The notes: generated by a model not told the origin, from the letters alone. A stretch of DNA of 64,000 nt from Tretioscincus oriximinensis (GCA_022410635.1 JAJVDF010000454.1:45310-109309); one strand, 5' to 3'. Positions 23,271 to 35,676 are shown, counted from the stretch's first letter. Made by a program: numbers and translations.

Positions 23271-26035
23271 GACTGCCACATTCACCATCCTTAGTGGCAA
23301 GAAGCCAAATAGCAGCAGCAATAGCACACTGGACAGGCAGGGAGCTAATAGGCAAGAATTATCTTATTCATATTATCTGTTGGGCTCCTCTGGTTTCTCA
23401 CCAAATACACCATCACCAGTGTCTTGTGCAGTGACAACAGCCTGATGATAGCTCCATAACCATTTTCATGGCCATAACTCCTGGTGACATCACCATGTTC
23501 ACCATCTAATATTCCCTTCTTGATCCCACTTAAAACTAAAATCATATGCCAGTTCTGGATTGTCTACATGGCACAGGTTGTCCAATGGAGTCACTTTCGG
23601 ATGCTGCTCATTTGAATATCCCATAGTGTTTCCATACTGATATTTTGTACAACAGATCGCTATGATGTAGACAGCAGGGGGAAATAAAAGAGTCTAAAAC
23701 CCCAAACTTCCCTGGCATTATACTGGGATTGCCACATGTATCTATAGTAATTCCAACATAATCCCAGGATGCTGAAGTGAAATCCTGGAATGTTGCTATT
23801 GCAGGAAACTGAACACCAAATTAACTTTTCCTGTGATATTGCTTACCTTGTCTTGNAGCTGGGATTCTTCATGTTGGAAATAACCTTTGCACAGGCAGGA
23901 TTCTCAACTGAAAACAATACTGTATCAACACTTCTGGGCATTTTGCACCATGGAATCATTGTAGGAGCTATGNCAATCATGGTAAGGGGCCTAGTATGCT
24001 ATATGATTTTACCTTGCTTTCTGGCAGGGATGGTGAGAGGCAATTGTGGGATCTAAACATAATCCTGCATTTTCTTCTTGCTATCTGGAGAGAATCTAAA
24101 TATAGGAACTGAAATGCAAGTGCTGTATCATTAGAAAACTGTTCTTCTTCCTGATTTGCAAACAATCTTAACCAAGTAACAAACAGGAGTACTGAAAATT
24201 AAAGATCAGCAAAGTTGCCTTCATGATTGGTCAGAACCAAATGCATTGAATTAGCACATGCTAAAGGTTTTTCCCTGTACTAGCAAAGAAAACTTAAGAC
24301 CAGCTATTCTGACTATGATTAATACAATAGATCCCATGGTTTCTCCTGTCCAAAGACAATGGAAGAAAACTATTCAACATGGATTTGCACTTGAACAGGT
24401 CTGATTCATCTGAGCTCAAAGAACTAAAATATGTGGCCTCAGGGANCAACCAGACATGCCTTGAAAAAGTCATTCCTAGAGGAAAATATGAGACTTCCCC
24501 ACCTGCATAATAAAAGTGCCATATTGATCAACAAAGATGTCTCTGTGGAGCTGAAGTTTTGGTCTGATTTCAGAGTTAACTTAATTGAAGTTCCCACCAG
24601 CCATTAACCTAACAATAGTTAGCCATGTTGCTCACCATTCCTGAAGTTTCTAAATTCTGGAAATTGAAAACTCCAGACTTCCAAAATTACAGAAAATAGG
24701 AAAAATCAATTTCGTGGTTTTATTCTCCTCCTTCCCATTTAGGTTTTTTTTAAAAATACCTGACAGTTCATGCTATTAAAAGCATATTATGAGTTTGCTG
24801 TTTCCTCCAGCCCAAGAAAGAAAGAATTTAAAAATTAATAGTAAGAGCACAAGATGTTCATGCATTCTTCCCTTGGGATAGTAAATTCTATTGATTATAG
24901 TGGTCTGGCTGTTGAGACATCTTTCAGAAAAAGGTTGGCCCATATGTTGGAAATCCCATCTATTTTTAACCTGGTTGATCTGGCTTGATCAAAATCATAT
25001 TAAAATGAAAATTCTTCTTGCTAACTCTATGTATAGGCTATACATAGGATACAAGTGAAACTGCACTTTTCTATTTATTTTAGCCAGAAAAAGTTGAGTC
25101 TCTTGCATTCTCATGCCTTGTGGTTACTGAATAGATGTTCTGAAGTAATTTGCCCATCTTAAATGAGAAATAATATCCAACAATATTTCACTGAATATGT
25201 CTAAGGCAGAATTTGTTCAATTGTAGCTGTGTTCCTGGTTACTGGGCATATTATACATCAGTCCAAGTGCAAATCTGCATTTAGCTCCTCAAATTCAGAT
25301 TAGTGGATCTAAAATGCCCTGGCCCATTAATCTGAATCATGAGCAGAAAGACTGTAGCTCAGTCAGTCCATCTGATGGCACAGATCTGGGACTGAGAGAA
25401 GGGAATCAGTTTCAGTAGTGAACTTCAAAGCTGATCATGGACAGTGGGTTAACTGTGGTGGTACACACCACTGAAATACAACCCCAGTACTACAGAACAC
25501 AAGAGGCATGCTGTCTGCATGGCTCTCTTATCCCAGACCAGAAGTCAGGAGTCTTGTTACTTCACTGATAGGCCCAATCTGTATTATGCAGATATGGAAG
25601 CCTGGAAGTCATTAACAACACCAACAAGACCCTGTGCAGAAAGAGCAAAGGGCAACCCAAAAGGACTGAAGTTGGCTTACAAAACTTCTATCTTTGCTCC
25701 TCTTCTAGGAGGTAAAAGATGCCAGAAGCATTTGTTAGTCCAGTCCTCCAGGTGCCTGGAGAATTCTGAATCTCAGATTTTGAGAGTATTAAATATGCTG
25801 CATGCGTTTTATTCCATACATGTACTTATTTGCAACCTGGGTCTTCTGAAGGGGCAGGCAAGTACCAAGTGATTATTGTTTGTTTTTAAAGAAAAGAAAA
25901 TGGGTATGTGGAAACTGTTCTATTTCATCACATCACTGGGTTGGTCTTTATCATCAGGAATGCTGATGAGAATAGTGGGCATCACTGCTTACCTTTCCTA
26001 TCCCCACAATAATTGAATTTTGACTAACGTATAGA
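23271..26035. other. Unique sequence, no gene seen
   Basis: No repeat recognised in this 2.7-kb stretch. Short frames (for example 25519-25872, 117 codons, plus) have no recognisable domain. Confidence 0.4.
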
Positions 26036-26295
26036 ATGGAACATTATAGAAATAACGAATAATATTAAAAGCGGCATATGGGTTGCACATATATCAAGAG
26101 GCTGGAGGGAAAAGGAAATATGGACACTCCAATTGTGGTACGATTACATATAGGAAATACTATTGCAGCAGGCAATTAAGGAGAAAAGTATGTTTTTATT
26201 GGGTATTCCAATAAGAAAACCATGGTTACAAAATGGAGAAAGCTAGTGGAATACGGTGTTTCAATCAGTATTGTTTGGTTTCATCTTCTTTATAC
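26036..26295 (+). pseudogene. L1 LINE ORF2 C-terminal remnant
   Basis: In translation it reads HISRGWREKEIWTLQLWYDY, a stop, then EILLQQAIKEKSMFLLGI. This aligns with LVLVRGWKDQRKWNITLWWDY and the following EFLLFDVLREYRLRTIGL at the C-terminus of the L1 copy at 58.6 kb. It keeps only the last tenth of ORF2 and carries a stop codon, so it is dead. It is a different, diverged subfamily from the 58.6-kb copy. Confidence 0.75.
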
Positions 26296-27269
26296 TATGA
26301 ACATATGTGTCCTATTGTACTTCACAAATTCCATGTTTCTGTTATATTTATTTTGTGTTTATGTTGAAAACTGCAATAGTTAAAAAAACCTACCTACTTT
26401 TCCTGGGGGAAGATTATTTGTGGAGGGGGAACATCAGTTGCTTTTTCTTTTTAAAAGTGCACTTGCAAACCNCACCTGTGGTTTCTTTGGGAACCTGCTT
26501 ATTGGTCTCCCCATTTAGGGATGAGGCTCGAACATTATTTGTCTTTATCCTGCTAAGGCATTTCCCACTGCCATTTCAACCCTTTCTCTTCCTTGTACAG
26601 CATACATTAAAAACAACAACAATATCTATGAGAAGGGAAGGGAAGTTAACTCTTGAGCCAAAGGCCAAGGTAAAGAGCAGGTACAGAAAACATGAAGCTT
26701 TTAAGAAGTTTTTTGACACCTAATCCTGTTGCACCACCAAATGTAAGCAGTCCAAGGCACAAATCTGCCTGACATGATTTTGACTTCTTATTTCAACAAA
26801 GAATGAAATCAAGGTAAGATAACATTGTGTTTATTACTGCCTTCTCCTACAACATTATTAATATAGTAAACTGTGTCTAGACATCTATTATTTATTCAAT
26901 GATAGTTGGATTTTCTAGCAGTACAGATAGTGCTTCATTCTGGAATATCCAAGTACAGTGGGATAAGTAAACAGTATCTAGATGTGATCTTAGGCAAGCT
27001 AAAGCATCCAGTATTTCCAGGTGACCTCCTATCCAAGCAATAGCTTGGCTGACTACTTAGTCTCTGAAATCAGATAAAATCAAGGTGAAGCCACCATACT
27101 GTTGAAGTAAACAATATGCACTTTCTAATAAAAATATACTACAAATATATATTGAATTTCTATTCCCTTCNTGAACACTGGCTGTATCCGCACAGCATTT
27201 GTTTATTCCAGAATTTCCAAATAACTTGGTTAATCAGTTTCCCACTTTTAAGGTGCCACATTCATACTA
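26296..27269. other. Unique sequence, no gene seen
   Basis: A 138-codon plus-strand frame (26307-26723) has no recognisable domain. Nothing else seen. Confidence 0.35.
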
Positions 27270-27678
27270 CTATAAGTAATAAAAGGCATGTGGGAGAGTT
27301 CAGAATTCCAATAGTATAATGACCAATGACAGAGCTGGGAACATTGGCAGCCTCCAAAGACCAATGACAGAGCTTGGAACTTTGGCAGCCTCCAAAGAAC
27401 AATGATAGGTTTCAGAACTTTGGCATCCTCTAGAGACCAGAGTCTTGGGTTGGAAACTAGCTAAAAGGCAGAAAATGGAAGGAAGTAATAAATGAACAGT
27501 TCTCTGGATGGAAAGATGTGAGAAATGAAATACCCCAGGATTCAGTACTGGGAGGGAAAGAAAGGAAAGGAAGAGGAGGGAAGATCAAGAAAAAAAATAA
27601 AGAAGGAAAGAAAACAGAAAGGGAGATGGGAGGGGGAAGGGAATTGGTCGAGACATGGNTGGAAGCAAGGGGGAGGAG
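27270..27678 (+). mobile_element. CR1-related dispersed repeat with 38-bp units, copy A, left part
   Basis: Copy A of a repeat also found at 43.18 kb. Order: 'aagtaataaaaggcatgtgg', then three and a half 38-bp units (27321-27458), then a CR1-like RT segment (27452-27556) and a purine-rich tract (27554-27660). The RT segment translates in one frame as NxLKGRKWKEVINEQF then SGWKDVRNEIPQDSVLGG, where x is a TAG in place of the Trp of the CR1 motif GNWLKGRKQ...GVPQGSVLGP. The copy is interrupted at 27678 by an L1 and resumes at 28752. Confidence 0.65.
27321..27458 (+). repeat. 38-bp minisatellite, 3.6 units
   Basis: Units start at 27321, 27359, 27397 and 27435, with consensus beginning 'gaccaatgacagagcttgga' and ending 'ggcagcctccaaa'. 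Units 1 and 2 differ at two or three bases, unit 3 is more diverged and unit 4 is partial. One exact 38-base unit (43248-43285) plus partial ones occur in copy B. Confidence 0.9.
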
Positions 27679-28761
27679 CTTAACTAAGAATACGCGAAAG
27701 ATGGCCAAAGCAAATTACTCAGCAATGTGGAGAGCTGTTAAAAAAATGATGTCTCANTGGCCCTCTAAGTTTTGGTCTCTACTAACGAAACAAAGAGCCA
27801 TCAAAATGATGGTTCTGCCAAGATTTCTCTTCCTGTTCCAAAATGTCCCAATAGGTATTCCATCGCGAATAATAGGAGGATGGGAAGACCATATTAAAAA
27901 ATGGGTATTGAACAACAAGAAAAAAAGGATATCAAATAAAAACTTTTACGCCACAAGTCAACAGGGGGGTTGGGCTTTTCCATCTCTAAAGGGTTACTAT
28001 GAGGCTGCACAAATTCTGAGACTGATTGATTTAGAATATAAGGATAACGATAAGTATGTGAAGAATGAAAGGATTCTAAATAAAATGGAAAATNNNNNNN
28101 NNNNNNNNNNNNNNNNNNNNNNNNNNNNNNNNNNNNNNNNNNNNNNNNNNNNNNNNNNNNNNNNNNNNNNNNNNNNNNNNNNNNNNNNNNNNNNNNNNNN
28201 NNNNNNNNNNNNNNNNNNNNNNNNNNNNNNNNNNNNNNNNNNNNNNNNNNNNNNNNNNNNNNNNNNNNNNNNNNNNNNNNNNNNNNNNNNNNNNNNNNNN
28301 NNNNNNNNNNNNNNNNNNNNNNNNNNNNNNNNNNNNNNNNNNNNNNNNNNNNNNNNNNNNNNNNNNNNNNNNNNNNNNNNNNNNNNNNNNNNNNNNNNNN
28401 NNNNNNNNNNNNNNNNNNNNNNNNNNNNNNNNNNNNNNNNNNNNNNNNNNNNNNNNNNNNNNNNNNNNNNNNNNNNNNNNNNNNNNNNNNNNNNNNNNNN
28501 NNNNNNNNNNNNNNNNNNNNNNNNNNNNNNNNNNNNNNNNNNNNNNNNNNNNNNNNNNNNNNNNNNNNNNNNNNNNNNNNNNNNNNNNNNNNNNNNNNNN
28601 NNNNNNNNNNNNNNNNNNNNNNNNNNNNNNNNNNNNNNNNNNNNNNNNNNNNNNNNNNNNNNNNNNNNNNNNNNNNNNNNNNNNNNNNNNNNNNNNNNNN
28701 NNNNNNNNNNNNNNNNNNNNNNNNNNNNNNNNNNNNNNNGNNNGNANNNANGGGGGAGGAG
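27669..28761 (+). pseudogene. L1 LINE ORF2 fragment inserted in repeat copy A, running into the gap
   Basis: From about 27680 the frame reads YSAMWRAVKKMMS, then IKMMVLPRFLFLFQNVPIGI and GGWAFPSLKGYYEAAQILRL. These align with the post-RT part of the L1 ORF2 at 58.6 kb (NMLILPRFLFLFQTVPI, GWGLPSLKLYQDAFQLL). There is no RT active site in this copy, since it is 5'-truncated beyond the RT domain. A 10-base repeat 'gggggaggag' stands at 27669-27678 and again at 28752-28761, consistent with a target-site duplication. The 3' portion is hidden in the gap. It differs from the other L1 copy at roughly half its residues. Confidence 0.7.
28094..28751. other. Assembly gap
   Basis: A solid run of N from 28094 to 28739, then isolated bases among Ns to 28751. 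It falls inside the L1 copy. Confidence 0.98.
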
Positions 28762-28810
28762 AGGCTAGATCTTCTTGCAGTACTGTAACCCAACGGGCTA
28801 ATTGCACTAG
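28752..28810 (+). mobile_element. CR1-related dispersed repeat, copy A, right part
   Basis: The text 'cccaacgggctaattgcact' (about 28788-28807) matches 'cacaacgggctaattccact' at about 43481-43500 in copy B, so the repeat resumes after the L1 and ends soon after 'agtt'. Confidence 0.65.
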
Positions 28811-29548
28811 TTGCAATATATTCTGAGTTTTGTCATTCTGTCACCTCCTGACCAAGGGCGTGACATCAATCGAGGCACCACCCTGGGGGCCCAGAGGTTT
28901 AGCTGTTAGATGGGGTCCTCTGGTAAACATGGGCCATTCCTGCCACCCTGTTTCCATACCTCATTTTTAAGCNCCTCAGTGCCGCACAGTTGGATCTCTA
29001 GCACTAATTACTGTGTCGTACACCAACAAGCAGTAATCAGTGATTATCAGAATTGTTAGAGCATGGCGCAATAATTACATCACAGATTCAGCCACATGGC
29101 ACTAAAGAGTTTAAAAACAAGGTAAGGAAATCAGGCGGAAGGGCCTCCTTTTCGTTTATCTGCTGCGGTGTCCCCAAGAGCCTAGCTTTGCTTATGCTCC
29201 TGGCATGTGAGATTTTGCATGCACATGACACACTCTCCTGTCAGTCATGTTGTTTGGGGTTTGTCTAGAGGAAGTTCATTAGTCCCTCCTCCCAAATTTA
29301 TTTGGTTGTTTGCTGTCAATATCAGATTGTTTTGACTCTCACTCTTGCAGTTTCTCAGCAAAATTACCCAGATATCAAAGCCTTCCTGTAATAATCCTAT
29401 AAGCCAATTTGACAGTGGGTTTTCCCAGAAAAAAAGCCACAATAACCTGGTGAAGCAAATACAACAGATATTAAACTTTCAAATGGATTATTGACCCTTC
29501 TGGAAACACCCTCAGCAAAATAACCAGTGCAATGTTTGGCAATATACA
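28811..29548. other. Repeat-free block, candidate conserved non-coding DNA
   Basis: Mixed composition with several CpGs and homeodomain/POU-like motifs ('gcactaattactgtg', 'cagtaatcagtgatta'). No repeat and no credible frame. Confidence 0.3.
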
Positions 29549-29708
29549 AATCCTTTATATGGTAGTCAATTTCAGAGAAATAGTCGTGTTAGTCTAGTAG
29601 AAAGTCTACTTCTTCTTTAGTAGACGTGTCTACGAAAGCTTATGCCACCCACTATTCTCAAGTTAGTCTCAAAGTGCTGCTAGCTCCTTTGCCAATCCTT
29701 TATATGGT
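29549..29708 (-). mobile_element. Hairpin-type retroposon, copy 2, with 15-bp target duplication
   Basis: The 15-mer 'aatcctttatatggt' stands at 29549-29563 and exactly again at 29694-29708. Between them the element begins 'ttcagagaaatagtcgtg' and ends 'tgctgctagctcctttgcc'. Compared with copy 3 it lacks most of the left arm, so its hairpin is short ('agtctacttcttc' against 'agtagacgtgtcta'). Orientation is as in copy 1. Confidence 0.75.
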
Positions 29709-32700
29709 TTAGAGATGGTTGTCTCTGATAAGGATATGCTAAGTTTGGTTTGAATTTTAAAATCCATTCAGTTTGTGTTTGTATATGTTCACAACAAATC
29801 AAACATGCAGTGGGCCACATGTTTGAAAATTTGACCTAACTGAACAAACATCTTTCTTGTAAATTCAATCAAACAGTTCATGATTGTTGTGATTTTGTCC
29901 TTGAAATGCTGCTTTTCATTGGGAAATGTCATTTTTTATGTAAACACGAATACTTTATTGTTCAATTAAATGATTTTCAGTACAACTGGACACAAATATT
30001 TCTTTTGAGCAGATCCTAGCTGGCAAGACAGTGATTTCCAGACTGATTTGAACTCAAACTTACATTATCAACTACAGCAGCCTTTGAAAATGCAAAGACA
30101 CAGTTTGAAAACAAAAGACTAATGAATAACCAATTCACAGCACTCTTGCACATACCTACAAAGCACACAATCAAACATCCTTTGGAGTACATGTATATAG
30201 ATTTACACTGTAAGTGGAAAATAAACCCAATTTCATTGAATAATTTAGGTCCTATGTCTTGCTTACGTTTTTAGTTTTATGTGCTTTTGTAACACTCATT
30301 TGTTTTTGTGGCATAACATAAATCTCAATCTGTCTGCCTTTGTTCAATGGTTTGCCATTTTCAAGTCACAAACAATTAAAAAAACGGGGGGTGTTACTCA
30401 TGTAATAGTTAAACGCAACCCAAGTACAAGGTTGTTGCCAAAAGTCTAGCAAATTGTATAAAGCATTTCTTGCATGTAATCTGTTTCTCAACAAGTCAAA
30501 TATACACTACAATACTATAAGAAACACCAATTATAAACATATGAGTTTGCTTCCATGATTGTCACTAAAATTGAAGATACATTTGACACTGGAAGTAGAT
30601 TTACAGAAAATGATATCTGATTACCAAAAATAGGAAATCAACATAATTTCCTCCCTTCCTCACACAAGAAAGAAATTGTCCATTATTTAGATACTTACTT
30701 GAAGTGATACAAATTGTATATGGATAATTACTTTTCATATTCATACTTTCAGTCATACAGCAAGTACATTGAAGAAAAGTACTCTGAGTTACTATATATA
30801 TGTAGATTTCCAGGTCCAGGTTTTGCAAGCTTAAGCAAATTAAAAAACAAACAAACCTCTCCTCATAAAGAATCTTAATTCTTATCTATGGAAAACATTA
30901 AACTACTAAGCACTAACAATTGGAATTAGTCCTTAAATCTCTAATGAGAATAATAAAACAAGGATGCAGTTTGAACTGCAACTTGATAAGGCCTGAATTT
31001 ACTCGCTGTTAGGAAAAGTTCCTGATCCAGCAGTATGGCTTTCTACTCCCTGAGGTACAGGAAACAATATCTGTCCTTCAGGAGCATCCTCTGTGGTAAG
31101 CACTTCTTATCTGGGCTATCAAAGGCCTGAGATAGCAGTGTAATATCTAGTAACAGCAGCTTTATGAGAAGATCCATTACTGATTTAAATCAATCTGAAG
31201 CACAGGATTCTGTTTAACCCATTCAGATCAAAACTGATCTTCCAGCAACATCCTGTGCTTTCATCAAGAATATACAGCCAAATCTTAACAGGCAAACCTG
31301 TATATGCTTACTTTGAAGTAAGCCTACCAATTCAATAAGGTTTCCTCGCAGTAAATATGCCTTATGATCTCTTTATCCAGGGGTGGGTGGGGGGGTGGAG
31401 CTAATAAGCTTCTTTATTTATCTTCTTTTTGTAAGGTAAGACTTTTTGAAGCTTTACGAAGAAGCAGTAGTGTTTAGTCTAATAAAAGAAAAAGCAGCAA
31501 CATATAAGAAGTAATATCAGAAATTAGAACCAGTAAAGCCAATGACCCAATGCTGTGTAAGCAGTTAATAAAAGTATTTAGCAGGACATGTCCATGTTTT
31601 GATACCTTTATCTGTATTTTTGAAAGGAGAAATGCATTAGAAGTGGAGGGGAGGTTGGGGGGAGGGATACAGCTCCCATGTACCTAGGTTTTGTTTAAAA
31701 GTTTCAGTCCTGTTTTTTGTCCAACTTTTTGATATTCCTATCTTGCTTTCCAATTTTGTAATCCCATATCCCTAGAGACTACAATTCTATATAAGTCCAT
31801 GAAAACTGATTTGACTGAACATCATAGTTTAAGGGCATATAAGCCAAGTTTGAACTGAAATGTGAGTGAAGGAGAAATGGAGAACAGACTTGAATATTGA
31901 ATAAGTGGCTTTGATGGGGTGTGGCCACATTGATATTCTTTGGAACAGACCAAAAGCAAAGAGGGAGAAAAGATGACGACTGGATGTGAAGAAAATATTT
32001 TCAAGAAAAATCAAAACTGCAACACCCGTGTAAACCACAGCAAATATCTATTTGATTGCTAACTCTCCAGGCTGTGTGAAAGTCAGTCGGCAGCCTAGAA
32101 TTAAACACAACAGACTTGATTGTATTCACCTAAGAACACACAACTGCCAATGATAAGCACTCTAGTGGTATAACAGGTTTGGACATTGCCATAGGTTTAA
32201 GTCATTTTTTAGCCTGATACTGAGGGTGACAGAAACACAAATTTCCAAATGTTTGTACTATGATGCAATAAATTAGAATTTTTGAGAAATTACAGCTATT
32301 CAATTCCAAAATGACCATTCAAAAACTTATATATGATTGCATAATTTCTGTCCTTAAGTCTTGAAGGTTTTTTAATTAGAAAATGAACACGAATACCTTT
32401 TCTGCGTTTTTGCTTTTGTAAACTAAACAAGTAAAAAGTTTCTATTCAGAAACAAAGCCTCTTCCTTATCATTATAAATAGTATATTTCAGTACAAATGC
32501 AGTGATTTCAATTGATTCTGAAATAATTAAATCACCTCCACCTCAAATAGTTTTTATTTTTTTCAAAAGAAGAAGGTTGCAAAATGTTCATGTTTGTCTA
32601 GCATCAGTTTTTGTAAAGGAATAATTCTTTCCAAGATATAAATAGTATGCCTATGTTATTTCCTAGAAGAGGTGGAAGTAAAGCCTAGTAAAAAAGAAAA

Positions 32701-33562
32701 TTTTGTTAAAAATCTTGATAGGGTGTAGAACCAACCCACATTATCTTGCATTGCAAAATATGCATGTTCTCAAATTTTGTTGTGCACTTGGAAAGGCCTC
32801 AGTATAAGAGAATTTAAGTTTCGTGAAATGTGAACGTGTGCTGTCACATATTATAATCATAAGATATACCTGTCTACAGAAACATGAATAAAAAAATATG
32901 CAGAATAAACATTATTTTAGAAGAAATCTGATTTAACAATACAGTTTTCTTCAGAATCAAACCACNCTGGCCCCCAGGAAGCATGGATGTAGAGTTTCAA
33001 ATTCAGGTTTTCCCCATCCCTGCTTCCCCAGTTTAAGAATATATCTTAACCTCCTACAGATCTTACCAGAAAGAAACACACAAATATATTAATCTAGAAT
33101 ATTTGTGGAGCATGTTTCCCTACACTTCTTTATAATTATGTTTTTTTTTAATGCCAGAACAATAAATGCAAATGATATTAAGCCAAAGATACATATTGGT
33201 GCATGCACTTGGTTCTGGATGCAGGAAGCACCAGCCATTTCCATTTTATTCAAAGAAGATTTTAGTACTACATCAAGTTACCATATCAGATTTCACTTTC
33301 TTCTTCCAAAGGAAGGGAGAGAAAATCTTTGGGGACTTTCTCTATTTAAAGTCTCACTGTCACTGTCGATGGAAGGATTATTAGATTCAAAGCTGAAGGA
33401 TAGAATTTGTTCAAAAATGAAGAAGTCATTGTATTATATTTTTCTGATTAATAAACACAAGAATAATATTCCTTTTAAAATTAAGAAATTAATACTTTCA
33501 TATGGTAATGGGTATATGAATAAAATTCTAAGACCTTGTTCGTTTTTACACTACATAATATA
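29709..33562. other. Long AT-rich, repeat-poor tract (left part)
   Basis: Nearly 4 kb with no interspersed repeat recognised, AT-rich, with many short poly-A/T runs. On its own it shows no coding feature. It lies downstream, on the minus strand, of the candidate exon at 35.6 kb and would fit a long 3' UTR or an intron. Frames at 33105-33581 and 30601-30828 are chance AT-rich frames. Confidence 0.3.
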
Positions 33563-33640
33563 TACTGCTCAAAACAATTAAGGGAACACTTTGACATAAC
33601 AGTGTAACACTAAGTGTTCCCATAATTGTTTTGAGCAGTA
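33563..33640. mobile_element. 78-bp palindromic Tc1/mariner-type MITE, copy 2
   Basis: Ends TACTGCTCAAAACAATTA and ATTGTTTTGAGCAGTA. It is 78 bp, flanked by TA, with one substitution in the right arm ('cccataattg'). Confidence 0.85.
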
Positions 33641-35562
33641 TATTTATGTCAGATTTTGAATGCAAGTACAGAAGTAACTGTTCACTTCAGAAAAATGGGT
33701 CTGAATAACTAGTCCTCTAACACATCGATTTCCCACTGTCAAAGTCAATATGTTTGACAAGTATACATGGCAAATATGGTCTAAACTTTTGAATAGCTCT
33801 GACTTGTGCTGTCTTGATTTTGCTTATTTCAAGCAAGTGAAAAGAGATGATCAAGAGTCTTCAAAAGGGCATAAGGATGCAAATGTGCTAGACATGAGAA
33901 AGACTTCCTTACCTCTATTTCATTCGCTCAGGAGAATAATACAATGTTTAGTCAACTGATGTAGCAAATATATTGTCGTTGCTTTTACACTGATCCCTAA
34001 CATCCTGCTGATAGTAATGTTGTTTTTTTCTTTAACAGATATATTAAAATTCTCTTTCTAACAGTATATAAAAATATTTTGAAAGCAGCATGCAAATTCT
34101 GTGTGTTTTCCTGTGACACGCTGATAAGTGTTTAATCTAGGATTTTAGATTTGGTACTTAAACGAGGTGTTAAAATAAAAATACATCTTTTTTCTTTNTT
34201 TATTTAAAGAAACACCTTCTGTGGTACATTTGAATAATTAATATTTCTGTTACAATAACTGGGACAAATTATTCAGGCCTAGAAAAAATATGATATGGTT
34301 TCTAACAGTATTTTTAAGCTTTTTGACAACAAAAATCTTAAGGAGTTTGAAGGATGAAACATTAAATTTATTAAAGAAATTGCAAATCTAAAGTTAATCT
34401 TACTTCTTTCAGATATGTGAATCCTATACTCATTTTTTCTAAGTAGAGTTAAAACAGTATTTTATCTGCTGTCAACTTTATGGTAATAACCTACGAGTAC
34501 AGTTGCTAGTATTAAAACATTTGCATTATGGTACCTATTCAGCTATTTTAAATGTGTGATTTAGCAAAGAAGATATTAACATTCTGAAGTAAGAATTATT
34601 CTTTCCAGTGAGTACCATCTGTGCAAATTAGCTCAGAGATTCAATATCTCTCACACACATCACCCCCAGAAGCAAAAGTAGCTAAGCTTATGCATCCAAC
34701 AGCTAACATGAAAAATAATTGCAGTTGTTTTTACTTCATAAAACACTTGCTAAATAACCAAGGACATTCATCAATTTCTTTGTCCAATANACTAAGCACT
34801 ATCAAATATCTGCTATATTATGGCCTCCTCTTACTTTTTTTTGTCAAAGCCAGAAATATTAATACATAACTGCATGTAACATTAAAGTTCCAGCAAAGCA
34901 TATATGAACCTCTCGATGTGATTTAGATCTGACATCATCATCCTTGAATGTGATTTTATGACTAACAACCCAGAACAAACCCACTTCAGCTGGGTAATTA
35001 ACCAGTTTTATACACTACATCACATCAGACAATCATTTCAGGCCAAACTCTGCAACATCAACTAATTCATAAGGGCCTTGTAAAAAGAAAGAAAAGAAGA
35101 GAAAAATAAGGTGTTCTCTTAAAATGTTTCCTTAAAGCCCCTTCAGCAAAGAGGGACAGTAGCAGATGCTACACATACAGTGAAACAGAAGGGAGGGGGG
35201 ATTCATATCCCAATTAGCACTTCTGGATCATAGCTATGACTTTATCCCAGCCANGTATTCCAGCTTGCAGCTGCTGCTATTTCCAATCTTTAGTATAAGG
35301 AAATGTTCAGTCTGAAGTGTTTCTAACAATTCACATAAAAANATTTAAACAAAACAAAACAATAATACAATTAGTTTTTCCCCAAAGTGGAGAAGATCTG
35401 TAACAAGGCTCCAAGTTAAATCAAGTTCAGACAGCGTAATAATGATGTCATTAAAACTCTGAGCTGAATGGGAAACAGACGGTCTTGGTGCAGAGCTTAA
35501 AAGACATAAATCTGGTCAAACTTTCTGTCCTGTTTCTTTTTCTGTTACATCCTCAGACTTAC
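33641..35562. other. Long AT-rich, repeat-poor tract (right part)
   Basis: No repeat recognised. The 34450-35060 part has mixed motifs and could be conserved. It ends at the candidate 5' splice site described at 35563. Confidence 0.3.
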
Positions 35563-35676
35563 CTTGAAAGAATACTGAGGAGCTCCAGAAATCCAAGTTG
35601 AAGCACAATACTCTCCCACGAAGGTGTGTAGGCTCAGAAGGACTTCGGATCATAGGCCCTATTGATGTCTTCGTCA
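35563..35676 (-). CDS. Candidate exon of an unrecognised minus-strand gene
   Basis: On the minus strand a polypyrimidine tract and AG ('ttttccccccttgcaccag') precede the segment, and a perfect GTAAGT donor follows it (plus-strand 35557-35562). The bounded length is 114 bases. One frame reads DEDINRAYDPKSF and stops, which would be a C-terminal exon. Another frame stays open across all 38 codons and, if the donor is not used, continues through GKSEDVTEKETGQKV to a TGA at 35516-35518. I do not recognise either peptide. Splice-like signals also occur by chance in a window this size, so this is a hypothesis. The sequence to its left is repeat-poor, as a 3' UTR or intron would be. Confidence 0.3.

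Noticed and set aside
27321..27458. CRISPR-like array (38-bp regular units)
   Set aside because: Units are directly adjacent with no spacers, and the genome is vertebrate; it is a minisatellite.
27518..28768. 416-codon plus-strand frame
   Set aside because: Not one gene: it joins a CR1-like segment, a purine-rich tract, an L1 fragment and the N gap in one accidental frame.
33105..33581. 158-codon plus-strand frame
   Set aside because: AT-rich chance frame whose end runs into a MITE; no domain.
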